Part shown: piece after piece, positions 11,052 through 22,178 of the stretch | Layout: the number at the start of each line of letters is the position of its first letter | Numbering within the stretch: position 1 is the first letter of the stretch | Origin: Turritopsis dohrnii | Taxonomy: Eukaryota; Cnidaria; Hydrozoa; Anthoathecata; Oceaniidae | Length of the DNA stretch: 64,000 nucleotides | Reading direction: 5' to 3' | NCBI GenBank assembly: GCA_027922465.2 | Contig: BQMF02000118.1 | Coordinates: 744,001 to 808,000 of the forward strand | Made by a program: the position numbers and the translations under genes | The notes under the pieces: generated by a model | Seen by the model: the letters and a program-made list of their open reading frames with translations, nothing else | The model's database searches: none | Told to the model about the DNA's origin: nothing

Positions 11052-11165
11052 AAGAGTTAATAGCCGTATCTTTATTGTTTAAAGGTGTAAAATCTTTTAT
11101 ACCCTTATGTGAAATTTTTTAAAACGTGCGAAACAGTGGCTTTGTTTTTCGATTTGACTCTCCGA
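11052..11165 (+). repeat. Dispersed repeat, first copy
   Basis: The stretch from GTATCTTTATTGTTTA through GTAAAATCTTTTATACCC to AAACGTGCGAAACA is repeated around 25425-25660. There about 125 extra bases, starting GACCCAGCCGG, interrupt it after TTTATTGTTTA. No coding content. Confidence 0.55.
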
Positions 11166-11395
11166 CGAGCATCAAAATGATTCCCTTAAAGAGCCATTTA
11201 ACTTACATCACTCATGATCACTTAAAGGAGTCAAATTGATTCCCTTCAAAGTGGTCATTTTAAGGAAATTGAAATTGACACCCCTTAAAAGCAAAATGAC
11301 TCCCTTATGAAGGTCTCTGTATCATCTGATTTACTCTCTGAGGTTGTCATTGTTCAATGACTCCTTTTTAGGAGTCGCAATGACTTTGTGAAAGC
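11166..11395. repeat. Cluster of TGACTCCCTTA-type words on both strands
   Basis: TGACTCTC, TGATTCCCTTAAAG, AAAGGAGTCAAAT, TGATTCCCTTCAAAG, TGACTCCCTTA and TTTAGGAGTCGCAATGACT occur within about 230 bases in both orientations, giving weak nested palindromes. It looks like decayed satellite or foldback sequence. Confidence 0.4.
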
Positions 11396-12477
11396 ATAAC
11401 TGATATGATACTACCATATGAAATATTCTTTATTTATACGTTGTTTTTTTAAGAAAGTAGTTTTGCTAAGCAGCCTCGATGTTTCTTAAGAATTTGCCAA
11501 TCTGAGCCTCAAATGTGTCTTAACTTTTGACATAATAAGCCCCATGTTTCTCAAATTTTGCTTGTTTTGAAACCGATTTTCTGATGATCTTTAGAGTGTA
11601 AAAGAATATATTCTTCTATTTGCAGCGCGAATTGACCAAATATATACAGTTACAGCTGCAGCTCATTGTTTATCTTAAAGTTTATTTTATCATAGGTTAC
11701 CTGGGATCTTCTTATGTTTTACTGTTTTTTATCATCAGAGTATACAGAACTTAATACGTGTATAATTTACTTATTTACATTCAAAGAAAAACTCTTGTTT
11801 TGATTGAAGGTATTATTTTTTAGAAAAACGCCAATTTAAAAAAATATCGTTTCCTAATTCTCAGCCTCAGCATATTTCTTGGATGTTTCTTAGGTTTTAG
11901 GCATTCTGAGCCTCATGTTTCTTAAACTCGTGTTTCTTGAAAAAAACAACAAAAAACGTGTAGTGCGGTCGTGAAACGCCAAATAATGGCGTTTGTTGGA
12001 AAAACATTTTATCAAGCTCATACTTTTAAGAAACCTTCTTTGTACCTTAAAGATAACCCAGGAGAAACTCCCCAACATTTGAACCAAGCAAAACCCTATT
12101 TTGGGCCAATTTTCTGGTGACGTCATGGCTAAAAAAGTGGGTTTTTTTAGCTTTTCAAAAAAGGTCATGTTATATACCATTCGAAAGCATTTTTAAAGAC
12201 GAACAACTTTTTTTTAAAATAAACATTTCTTAAAATAAACAGAAAAAAAGAATTATACCTAGCTTAATATTGTTAAATTTTGAACAAAAATCACAATTAT
12301 TGCGGGTGTATTAAAAGTGTATTAAAAAGAATCGGACCAAATTCAAAAGATTCTTTTATTACAACTTGTAGATTTGGTCCAATTTTTATGTTACATTCTG
12401 TATAAATCTATAAAATATTCTGTTTCCATCGTCTGTCTGGTCATTCTAATTAATTTATTTCAACCTATTACATTGCA
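11396..12477. other. No gene recognised
   Basis: AT-rich sequence with repeated phrases such as CCTCATGTTTCTTAA. A 96-codon minus-strand frame (11890-12180) shows no domain and begins at a repeat-like motif, so it is not called. Confidence 0.35.
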
Positions 12478-12958
12478 CTATGTTATTACAGTCAACACCA
12501 TTACAACCACTGCACACGCCATTCCATACTTCCTACACGTGCAAGTTTTTGTTCCACACGAACTCTTCGATGTTTTCTTGCAGTTGCACTTAATCACCTT
12601 TATCAATGGTGCAGGTGCAGGTGCTATATCTGTTGCTACAGGTATAACATGGCCTTCATTGTTCTTTTTCCATCCCCGTTCTAATACGCCGAAAGTAATA
12701 TCTTCGTCCAGAAGTGACCAGGTCATTATTTGGTGCTGACTACGTCCTCAATAGTGATACTAAATTTGCTTTCCCAAATATTGAGGAAGTTGTGTCGTAT
12801 CCAGACCACGCATGCAGAAAGAGAAGAACGTCTTTGATATCTTCAATGTTTTGATTTCCTTCCTTGATGCTCTAGGCCTTGTTGAAACGCTCCTGTACAA
12901 AGAGCACGTCCTTGTGAATTTCTGGTTGCCAATGATGAAGCAGCATAACGACAACATC
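12478..12958 (-). pseudogene. Decayed multicopy gene with HAWSGYDTTS motif and Cys-rich C-terminus
   Basis: The minus strand encodes DVVVMLLHHWQPEIHK, an in-frame TAG, EDIKDVLLFLHAWSGYDTTS and SIFGKANLVSLLRT. A stop or frameshift follows, then FGVLERGWKKNNEGHVIPVA, APAPAPLIKVIKCNCKK and CGTKTCTCRKYGMAC. The order 'D..V..LLHH', 'HA.SG.DTTS..FGK', 'GW......P...D.APAP..L...I.C.CK', 'C.CRK.G..C' is a pattern I recognise from abundant uncharacterised genes of cnidarians and arthropods, with a tesmin-like CXC end. The first motif suggests a PIN/XRN-like nuclease fold, which is inference. The internal TAG and the frame change mean this copy is dead. The peptide ends at TAG (12478) without the final CxxC pair. 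Confidence 0.6.
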
Positions 12959-13819
12959 TGTCATCCATATAGTCATCCACAACAGGTAACATCGTCAAGT
13001 TTATAAAGCAGTTAGCTAATTATACCTGTGAAGGCGGGGGTGTACTATGCCAAAATGACTCGAATCTGATATGTGTTTGTTGTATTGTAGTAATTATCAA
13101 GCAAAGAACAAAATAATATATGTCTTAATAAACAAACTGTACATCACTTCTCATTTAACATTTTAATGAACAAATTTTAATTACCTATATAGTGGAATAC
13201 TTTTACTTATTTACAGTCTTATAAATCTTTTTTTAACTTTGTTGTTTTTTTGTATATTGTAAGTTATTTTGTACTCTGTGTCTCTGCATGACCAACAGTC
13301 TCTTTTGAACTCTTTATATTCATGAGAATGTCTACATGGAATTTTGTGAAGTATACTCTAAGCTTTTTTAAAGGGTTGGTAACTTCTTTTGATTGATGTG
13401 TTCATTCGCAATCAGATTTGCTTTCAATTCAAGGCCAAATGTATTTGTTTCATTTATGAAGATGTCCCTAGATAGAATAGGTAAAACTACACACAAAAGT
13501 CAAATGAGACATGATACAAGTGTTTCATTGAATGCTTTGTATCTGTTTTTTATTTTATTGAATTAAGTTTGGTTACAATGATATTGTTACGCACACAATT
13601 TTGAGAAGGTGCCTCTCTGTTTTTGTTAATGAATGTCGTATTCTCTTCATCACAACATATTATTAACATAACATATTATTTTATTAAATAGCCGAAGCTT
13701 TTGGGTGTCTTACACCATTATCAAAGTGAGACTTTACCACAGTTACTTCAGCTATTTTGAATTCCTGAGACAAATCAATGATTTTTTCATTTTGCTACAC
13801 AGTCCAACATTTTTCAACT
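12959..13819. other. No gene recognised
   Basis: AT-rich sequence with only short open frames. The right part (about 13560-13820) may belong to a truncated family IV element that ends at 13858. Confidence 0.35.
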
Positions 13820-13858
13820 TTGCTGAAAGCGCTGACCTTCAGGCCTCATGGCCTCTTG
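13820..13858 (+). mobile_element. Family IV 3' end, truncated copy
   Basis: GCGCTGACCTTCAGGCC, a short loop and GGCCTCTTG followed by T match the ends at 24825-24859 and, reversed, 32547-32578. AGGCC/GGCCT forms a terminal stem as in Helitron 3' ends, although the last bases are CTTG instead of CTRR. Confidence 0.6.
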
Positions 13859-14339
13859 TTCTATTTAATTCGCTATATTTATCACGTTTTTTTGCATAAA
13901 TCCTTGCCAAGTCACATAAGAAATCATGAAATAACATTAATACTTCCAAAATGTATGAAAAATGCGTAAATGAACTGATTTCTTTCTTGAAATGATACAA
14001 CGGTTGCTGCCATTCGTATTTTTAATTTTTTTTATTGTGCTTACGAATGACCCTCATTGTAAAATGAGTTAATTGACTTTTAAGAACTTAATGAACCAAA
14101 TCGTTGAGTTTTTCTTCAATATCTTTTCGAAAAACAAATATTTTGGCAAACATTTTATATTAATGGATAAAACATGATAAGCTCTTTCTTGTGATATAAA
14201 ATTCACAATATTTTATCAGATATGTAATGAAATGCCTTTGAAGTTGGTGGATAAGACATTTTGATACACACTGTACAACATACTCTCTGACTACAAACAG
14301 CATTCTAAATATACGCCCGGGGATCGTTATTAAAAGCAC
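13859..14339. other. No gene recognised
   Basis: AT-rich sequence between a family IV end and the LINE. No open frame of note and no sign of the missing left part of family III copy 2. Confidence 0.35.
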
Positions 14340-17300
14340 TCTTGTTTTGTTTGTTTTGTTTTGTTTTACGAATATTTATTCTGGATAAAAACACTTCAAC
14401 TTTACAGCTGTTATGAATGTGTGTCCAGTAAATAATAAAATTAAATAAAATAATTTACATAGTATAATAAATAGATATAAATAAGGTTAAAATGTTGCTA
14501 AAATGCTGTTAAAATTTGAAAAATGTATCTAGAAAATGCACAAATTCTTTATTTTCTAGAGCTCTGCTCTCCAGAGGGAGCGAGTTAAAAATTTTTGCTC
14601 CTGTATAATAAAAACCTTTCCTGGCATATTCTTTCTTGATCACGGGGAGAACAATAAGCTTTGAATTGTTTCTTGTATTCTTACTATGAGTAGATAGTTT
14701 GAAATAGTCAATGAATGGATCAACAACTTCTCCTTCCAAGCAGGATTTAACAAAGCTGCATGCATGCTTTTTGTTTGCATTACTGACGGATCGAAGTTCT
14801 TTGGAACTAACAATCTTCTCTGCTCTTTTGTGGAAAGATACTAGTTTCTTTTCTTGTGTAGAAGTTTGTTGAAGAAGATGGAGACCGCAGTATGTAAAAG
14901 TTGGAAGTATCATACTATGGTAGATTGCTCGTGCAGCATCAACATTTAACATGAACCTCAGCTTTGCAAGAAGATTCAGTCTGGAAGACGCTTTCTTATA
15001 GCAGGAGTCAAAAAACAAATTCATATTTAAGGTACTATCAATAGGTACCCCAAGATACTTGTACTCCTTTGTAACAGTAATACTACAATCATTAACGTAC
15101 ACCTAGAAGCCTTTTAGATGGGCATTGACTTTTTTAGTGGTGCCGAATAGGAGTGCTTCGGTTTTTCCCTTGTTTAAGTTCATTATAAGTTCATTTTTGT
15201 CAAACCAGCTCGAGACATTGGCAAGATCTTCTGTAAGCAACTTTGCAATATCATCCCCGGATTTCGCGTCAACGTATAACACTGTATTATCTGCATATTT
15301 TACGATTTGACAGTGTTTGATGACGTCAGGTAGGTCATTAAAGATCATCAAGAAGAGAAGAGGGCCCAGAATAGAGCCCTGTGGGACTCCTGATGTGATT
15401 TGGAAGGGCTCAGACAGGTTTTGGTTGTAGTCTATCGTTGCTGTTCGAAAAAATAAATAGTCTGTAAACCAGTCAAATTCACGATCATGTATGCCATAAG
15501 CGGGTAGTTTAGCTAACAATTTTGCATGGCTAATGGTATCGAATGCTTTGGACAGATCTATAAAGCAGGCTCCAACTAAATGGCCTTTGTCCACCTTTTT
15601 ACGGATGGAGTCAAGAAATATTGTAACAGCGTGCTCAGTGGACATTTCTCTGCGAAAACCAAATTGGTAACTGTTTAAGAGTTTATTTTCTTCCAGGAAA
15701 GTTATTAATTGCTTGTGAGTAATCCTTTCAATAATTTTTGAGATGGTTGGTAGGATTGATATGGGGCGATAATTGTCTAAAACTGATTTTGGTCCAGATT
15801 TATAAACCGGTACAATACGGGCTGACTTCCATTCATTTGGTACGATTCCATGTTTAAAGGAAAGGTTTATTACATGTGCTAGTGGTGACTTTATGATCTC
15901 TCGAGCGTCCTTGAGGAAGGTTGCTGGCAAATCATCACATCCGGTTGCTTTTTTACGATGGCGTTTCTCGAGATGTTTATTTATTTCATCGGAAGTTACA
16001 AGTTTAAAGCGAAATGTTTTGTAAGTTCTTGGTTGCAATGGTGTTGGTTTGCTCCAGACAAAATCTTTCAGAAGGATTGCTTTCGATTTGAGGTTCTGCA
16101 CAACGCGGGAGAAGAATGATTTGAAACCATTTGAAACTTTTTTACTAGCTGATGTTTTCTCACTACCAACTTCGAACATTTGATTTCGTTGTGATTGCTT
16201 TGATGACAGGGGGTATATTGTTTTCAAGGCTTTCCAAAAAGAACCAGGATCATTTGAATTTTCATTTAAAAGTTCTTTGCTGTATTGCGCTTTGGATTTA
16301 CGTAGGAGTATATTCACTCGATTTCGTTTCTTCTGATACTCTCTCTTATCAAAGTCACTTTTTGTTTTGCGATATCTTCTCAGGAGTTTATCTCGGTCAT
16401 TCATGAGAGTTTTTATCTCAGGAGTGAGCCAAGGAGCAGGTTTAGATTTAACTCTTTTTGATATCATTGGAGCATATTTATCAAAACTTTTTCGACAAAT
16501 TTCATAGAAAGCACAATAAGCAGTGTTTGTGTCATTGGTATTGTAAACGGGTGACCAATCAGCATTTCTAAGTTCATTATTCATCTCTATGTGGTTGTAA
16601 TGTCTGTAATCGCGACATTTGATCTCTTTTGGGGCAAACTTGTGATGGTTTTGTTTACATAAACAACCAATTAACTCATGATCACTGAAGCCAAACGGAA
16701 ATACTGCTGTGTTTCTTATATTTTCAGCTTTATTAGATGCAATAATGTCAATAAGTGTCGCAGTTGTGTCACAAATTCTTGTGGGCTGTTTAATCAATTG
16801 TTTGAGTCCCATTAGTGTCAATATTTCTTTAAAATCTTTATGGTCATCTCTTTGGAGATAATTTACGTTGACATCTCCCAAAGCAATTATCTCTTTGTTT
16901 TCTGACGTTGCTACTGCCAACATATTGTGAAACCGTTCGTTAAAATCTTTAGGAAGGTATTTTGATGAAACCGGGGGTCTGTATATACAGCAAATCAGAT
17001 AGTTTTTGGCCAATTTACACAGTATTTCGATCCAAATACATTCAATTTTGTCATCCTCGAGATCTTGTCTTCTTATAAACTGGATATTGGATGAGATATA
17101 CATCCCAACTCCACCACATCGACCGTCCTTTCGATTTCGACTCAGAAAATTGTACCCCGGAATATCAAATAACGAATTTGGCTGTGTTGTAATATGCGTC
17201 TCTGTGAGAGCAAAGATGTCGATGTGTTTGTAAAGATTAAGTAAACCTCTAATATGTTCAAGGTTTCCCTGCAGGTTTTGAACGTTTTGATGAAAAATCT

Positions 17301-17635
17301 TCATGCCACGTAGTTTTAAAAATGAGCTTAAGTCATCTGGCCCAGGACACGGATGAATATCTCCACATAATAGTAATAACATACAGCTAAGACTCAACTT
17401 TGACGGTCGAAAACGAAAAACATTTCTCTTATCCATGTTCCCAGACCATAAACTTGATATGAAATAATTTTCTTCCAAAGTAAATACTTGATTTCCAGTA
17501 ATACTTAATCCAATACAATCCGACGTAACAAAACAAGGATTTTTAACAGCAAGGCTAATACAAATTATTAGAGCGACCAGAAACACGTCCGCACTTCTAA
17601 CCGCCATTATTGCAATAGCGGGCGCAATTATATTA
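14340..17635 (-). mobile_element. LINE (APE-type non-LTR retrotransposon), minus strand
   Basis: The block holds one long reverse-oriented ORF with an apurinic endonuclease and a reverse transcriptase. An untranslated 3' tail follows, ending near an AAAAC-rich simple repeat (complement of 14340-14366), as in CR1/L2-like elements. The 5' end lies just upstream of the first ATG, near 17635, where family III sequence resumes. A target duplication was not found. The exact 3' boundary is approximate. Confidence 0.75.
14509..17607 (-). pseudogene. LINE ORF2: endonuclease plus reverse transcriptase, with one stop codon
   Basis: Translation from the ATG at 17607 gives 834 codons, a TAG at 15105-15103, then 197 more codons in the same frame (GF*VYVNDCSI), so one stop splits an otherwise open protein of about 1030 residues. 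In order: a hydrophobic leader; LLLLCGDIHPCPGP at residues 77-90, a degenerate 2A-like ribosome-skipping signal; the APE endonuclease (KIFHQNVQNLQG, TETHIT, YRPP, LGDVNVN, SDHELIG); the reverse transcriptase (VYKSGPKSVLDNYRPIS, FIDLSKAFDTISH, GVPQGSILGPLLF, KYADNTVLY). The catalytic box should read YADD; here it is YADN (AAT at 15288-15286), which should kill polymerase activity. The C-terminal part after the stop keeps the usual thumb-like 'YLGVPID' start. The clade is CR1/L2/Jockey-like; finer placement needs a tree. Confidence 0.85.
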
Positions 17636-19011
17636 TACTATGTTTTTTAGCAAGTTCGTATGCTAAAATTGCTTAGACATTTTTCATATTACTTTTGTGT
17701 TGTTTTAGTGAAGTGAACGACTAGGATTTTGAAGCGCAGCTTGAAATCTGAAATTTCGCCAACAATACATTTTATTTTTTATATATATTTTAGTTCTAAA
17801 TCTTTCGTTCAGTAAATTTTATTCAATGCACTGATTTTTGGCGGATCTTGCCTTAAAAAGATTTTAATTGGATTTCTGTGTATGCAAGAAACCTACAAAT
17901 TGTCGTTCTTCATGTTTTTCCTTCTTTCTGTCCTTCAAACCTGGTGTGATCATGATCAATAAAACCTTTTTATATTTTTTTCTTGTTTTTTTTTATGTAA
18001 ACATTGGCTATTTTTTGTTTTGAATCATAGTTTGAAACGCAGATTTCTAATAGATTTTTCGCTTTAATTTTTTTTTTTTTTTTTGAAAAAGTTTGTTTTT
18101 TTTGGTAAGCGCCGTGAGGTAGCTGATCTTTCATTTACCCGTGTCTGTCAGTCAGTGTGTAATGCTACAGTACCTTTAACGCCCATCATTGGCAACTTTC
18201 AATTTTGCAGTACCAGGGGCGGATGCAGGATTTTTTTTACCAGGTCCATTTTATTTTTGTGTATTGCCTACTTTCTCTAAAAACGCCATTTCAGGGCATT
18301 TTTGGTCGTTAATATTGGGAGGGAGGTTTTAATTCTTCGAAGCGAAAATCGGAAAAACAGGACATAAAAATCGGAACAGGACTATAAAATCGGAAAAAAT
18401 CGGAAAAACAGTACTCTAAAAACCGGAAAAATGATAAAATACGGATATTGAAAAATGATTATCTCGATAACCCAATTTATATCATAGGTTGGAGTTCCAC
18501 ACTGTTTCTAACTTGTTTCGCCCAACCAATTGTTTTGGTCCATTAGGTGGATTTAAAGTTATTCGGTCATAAAACATAATAAAGCATAGTGAAAGAGAAA
18601 GCAGGGAACGAAGTTTGATATATAGTTAAATCGATGGAAGTAAGAAAACATATACAGCATGACGTAATGCATAATCCACTTTCAAAAACATCGACATTTC
18701 GAGTAGAGAATAGGAAATCATCCTACCACGAATAACCGAGTGTCTAGAGTTTAGGAAAATCTTTCGTTTGTATGCACGAAACAGTAGCCCTCGGCCCAGT
18801 ATTCCTTATTTAAGTTATTTCGACCACCCTCAAACGGTGTTACTTAAAAAAAACAATAAAAAAAGTAATTTGAGCAATGCTGTTTCCGCCAATATCAGGC
18901 TTCATCAGCACAACTAGGTCTAACGCTGAGAGTGTTATAACCAGTTGTGGACAGCACAACGAAAACATGAATTCGAAAAACAAAACAAGACAACACAAAA
19001 CACACATGAGT

Positions 19012-19075
19012 AATGCAATGTGTTCGGTTAGGACACCAGAGGTTCCCGGTTCGAGTCCCCATCTGGACAAAAACA
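19012..19075 (+). repeat. tRNA-derived SINE relic (B box)
   Basis: GTTCGGTTAGGACACCAGAG resembles the D-arm/A-box region of a tRNA, and GGTTCGAGTCCC is a perfect Pol III B box. Only about 14 bases separate them, so the anticodon arm is missing. It is therefore a SINE or tRNA relic, not a functional tRNA. Confidence 0.5.
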
Positions 19076-19123
19076 AATTTTACCAGCCGCGTTCCTGGAT
19101 GTAATGCTACCTAGAAAGACTTA

Positions 19124-19816
19124 AGGCGGATTTCCACTAGGCGAACTTTTTCGCGCGACGCGACATTTTTCGATACAAAATTTTCGTTCACGAACAAAAT
19201 TTGATTTCCACACGTTCCCGCACTTTTGGCGCGCGCACTGATGCAAATTGGTTTGTAAATAAACATGAAAGTAAAGAAACTACTGCTTCTAAAAAAATCA
19301 TAATTTTAAAATTTTGTCACAATAACAGAACACCGAAGCAAAAAACATATGTGGGTCCGTAAGATATACCAAGAAAGACTGCAAAAATGTGAATTTCATC
19401 TTTTAGTGAAAGAGTTAATGCTACATGATCAGGAATACACTGTTTTAAAAATTTTCGAATGACACCATCAATTTATGAAGAATTACTGGTATATATTTCT
19501 CCATCCATTGAGAACCATGTAATTTTCATTTCAATGTAGTTGCTGTAGAAAACTTTATGACTGTGACACATGTTCTGCTGCCACTTTGATTATTGTGAAT
19601 AAATTTATTTCTTTAATGCTGAACTAGCAAATTAATAACTCTTTCATTGGTTAGCGAACATTTTCGAAGCGAAAAAGTTGAAAAGAATTCTACTTTTTTT
19701 TTCGTCGAAGTCGATCGCAGAATGATTCTCAACATTACGCAATAATGCTACTACGCATGCTTAGCGGCGAAAAAGTTCGTGTCGCGCGAAAAAGTTCGCC
19801 TAGTGGAAATCCGCCT
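19124..19816. mobile_element. Harbinger-like MITE, 36-bp perfect inverted repeats
   Basis: Both ends read AGGCGGATTTCCACTAGGCG inward and are identical for 36 bases. TTA flanks both sides (19121-19123 and 19817-19819), a 3-bp TWA-type target duplication as in PIF/Harbinger elements. 693 bases, no coding content. Confidence 0.8.
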
Positions 19817-19871
19817 TTAGAGACTTAGAAACATTAGAATTAGTATATGATAATGCATTACAATCAAAGTC

Positions 19872-22178
19872 TCATGTTGACTCATGAATAACAATAAATG
19901 GTTTACTATCAGATGAACTTTCAGTTGTCTTCAGAATAGCCGATTTATTCTCTGATATAGGATAGCTTGGAACTGAAATTGTGGACTGACGAGGAATTTT
20001 GGCTTTTATCCCACTGCTTGCACTAATACCCATTGAATTCTTTCTAAAATCTTTTTTTGATACAAAGAAATATGGAACAAAGTGGTTTGGCTGATATGTT
20101 TCCCCAGCCTTAAGTGTTACACCATGCAAAGTATACAAAAATTTGATTTCCTTTGTTGAATTAGGGAGAGTTCTAGGAGTAACAAGGCTTCCCCAAAGAA
20201 CTTTACAGGAAAATGTGGAGCAATCAGGCAGCACAACCCTAATATTCTGGTTGACTACTGTGGAAAGTCCCAGAACTAACATTAACCCAACCCAAACACG
20301 ATTACAACAAGCTTTAACAGCTTCACACTGGACAACTTTTGACTTAGATTCATGAAAAGGATACTCATGGTCTTTAAGAGACAATGAACTGTCAAAAACA
20401 CTCCGAAGATCTCTAAAAACAACCAGAAAGAATTATACTGAAAATAGGAGGAGCAGCATAATAAGACGAATTGAGAAACAATTCCAAGCAGGTAAAATTC
20501 TCAAATCATCCGATAAAGAATTATCACCAACAAGAAGGAGCGACATTGAACTGAAGAGACAATTTCAAGCAGTGTCAGAACTAAAACAAACATTAAAACG
20601 ACCACTATATTCCATTATGCTACCATTTTGAAAATATATTAATTTTGAAAATAATTATATATAAAATATGTTTACCATTTTGAGAAGACATAACTTTACA
20701 CGAGTAATTAATGTAAACAAATGTAAATCGATTCTTTTTAATTGATAAATGAGATTTAAAAGAAAATTCATGATAATTCACGGAAATTTTTCAAAGTTCT
20801 CAGAACTCCAAAGTTTATTTCATTAATTTTTACCTTACCTTATAGCTAATGCCCTCTTGTTCAATGACGAAGAGGATTGTAAACATTGTTCATCAAAGGG
20901 AGAAAGTCTAAAAAGGCGAATTTTCCCAGATTTCCACAACTCAACATGATTAACAACGGAAATTTTAACTTGCTCCGATAATTTCACTGTTAACTCTTCA
21001 TATGTTTCAGATAATTGCCCCCGCAGCGAGCGTAAGCGAGCGAGGAGGCATAGTAGTTTCACGAGATAGGCGAATGCCAGTTTCCGATTTTGTTCTTCAT
21101 CATCATCATCATCTTCATCCTCCAATTTTTCGTGTTACTGTTACACGCTGGTATATTTACCGTTTCAAAACATGGTACTGTAAGTGGGAGACAGAATGTT
21201 TTTCGTATCTTTCTCCTAATTTACTACTATATTACACTGTGTTATTTAAAAAGTTCGTCTGCTAAAACTGCTTAGACATTTTTCATATTACTTTTGTGTT
21301 GTTTTCGTAAAGGTAACGACGAGGATTTTGAAGCACAGCTTAAAATCTGAAATTTTATCAACCATGCATTTTATTTGTATATGTATATATATGATGTTTT
21401 AGCCCTTTTAAATCTTTGCTACTTTTTATTTTGAACCAAACCTAGAACCGCTTGAAATGATTTCTACTAATGGATTTTTCGCTTTAATTTTTTTTTTCAA
21501 AAAAGTTTTTTTTTCTTTTGGTTCTTACAAAATTTCTTTAACAAAATCTTATTTTGATTATAAGATACGTATCCATGGTTGCAGTTCACACATTTCTTTT
21601 GTTTGTAGCAATACTTTCCGATATTACTTGTTAAGCCTTAGCATTTAGTGTGAGTTAGGTCTAAGAGATAACAAAAAGTAACAAAGTTTTATGCAGCTTT
21701 TCAGCTGCGTAAGTACATCTATTTGGTTTGCATATTTCCAGTTAGTGTAGCCACCGCTACACTATGCCACAAGGTTACACTGTTCATTAAATAATTCGTT
21801 GTCTTGTAGAACTTAAGTATTTACACTTAAATATTTAATTTTCGGCACGCTCTTTCTTCACTGCATACAGATACTTTGATCACGATTTGTATTTGAAATA
21901 TTGTGTATTGTTTGCCATACATAAAAGACTGGCTTTGTCGAAATATTTAAAGTATGCCACTTAATCAACCAAAAACCTTTTTTACAAAAATCCTTAAATT
22001 ACAAAATATTTGAGCGGAAAGTTTTCTTTTTTAATGGATACCTTGCTTTGTGTAAAAATTGGAAAGCTTGAGCGCGGGGGCATTTTTAGCTAAAGCTACA
22101 TGCTAGTGTTAAGTTATTATCGTCAATAATCGTTTATTTAGCTTTAAATTTTTCAAACATACTTCGTGAAGAAGCCAT
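19872..22178 (-). pseudogene. Spliced gene of unknown family, first exon split by a Helitron
   Basis: Minus strand. ATG at 22178-22176 gives MASSRSMFEKFKAK, a TAA, and then TIIDDNNLT in the same frame up to 22107. After removal of the family III Helitron (21015-22106) the frame runs on from 21014: LSETYEELTVKLSEQVKIS, VELWKSGKIRLFRLSPFDEQ, NKRALAI. A donor AAG|GTAAGG follows the exon end at 20839. The acceptor TTTTTAG precedes the second exon at 20412, and the phase-2 junction restores Arg and leads into DLRSVFDSSLSLKDHEYPFH, LWGSLVTPRTLPNSTKEIKF and YQPNHFVPYFFV, ending at 19872. I do not recognise the family. The late part has an Ala-Cys-Cys-rich hydrophobic segment. The early stop and the insertion mean this copy is broken. 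It lies wholly inside the hAT (18214-22690), so it could be an element-borne gene. Confidence 0.55.
21015..22106 (+). mobile_element. Helitron-like family III, copy 3 (most complete)
   Basis: Starts TTGCCCCCGCAGCGAGCG after host A (21014) and ends GCTACATGCTAG before host T (22107). Near the 3' end GCGCGGGGGCA mirrors the 5' TGCCCCCGC, a subterminal inverted repeat. The flanks rejoin in frame as one exon of the minus-strand gene, which fixes both boundaries. 1092 bases, no protein. Confidence 0.75.

Noticed and set aside
11890..12180. 96-codon minus-strand frame
   Set aside because: No domain or splice context; sequence looks like dispersed repeat.
19012..19075. Functional tRNA gene
   Set aside because: A perfect B box, but the anticodon arm is missing and no acceptor stem pairs; called a SINE relic.
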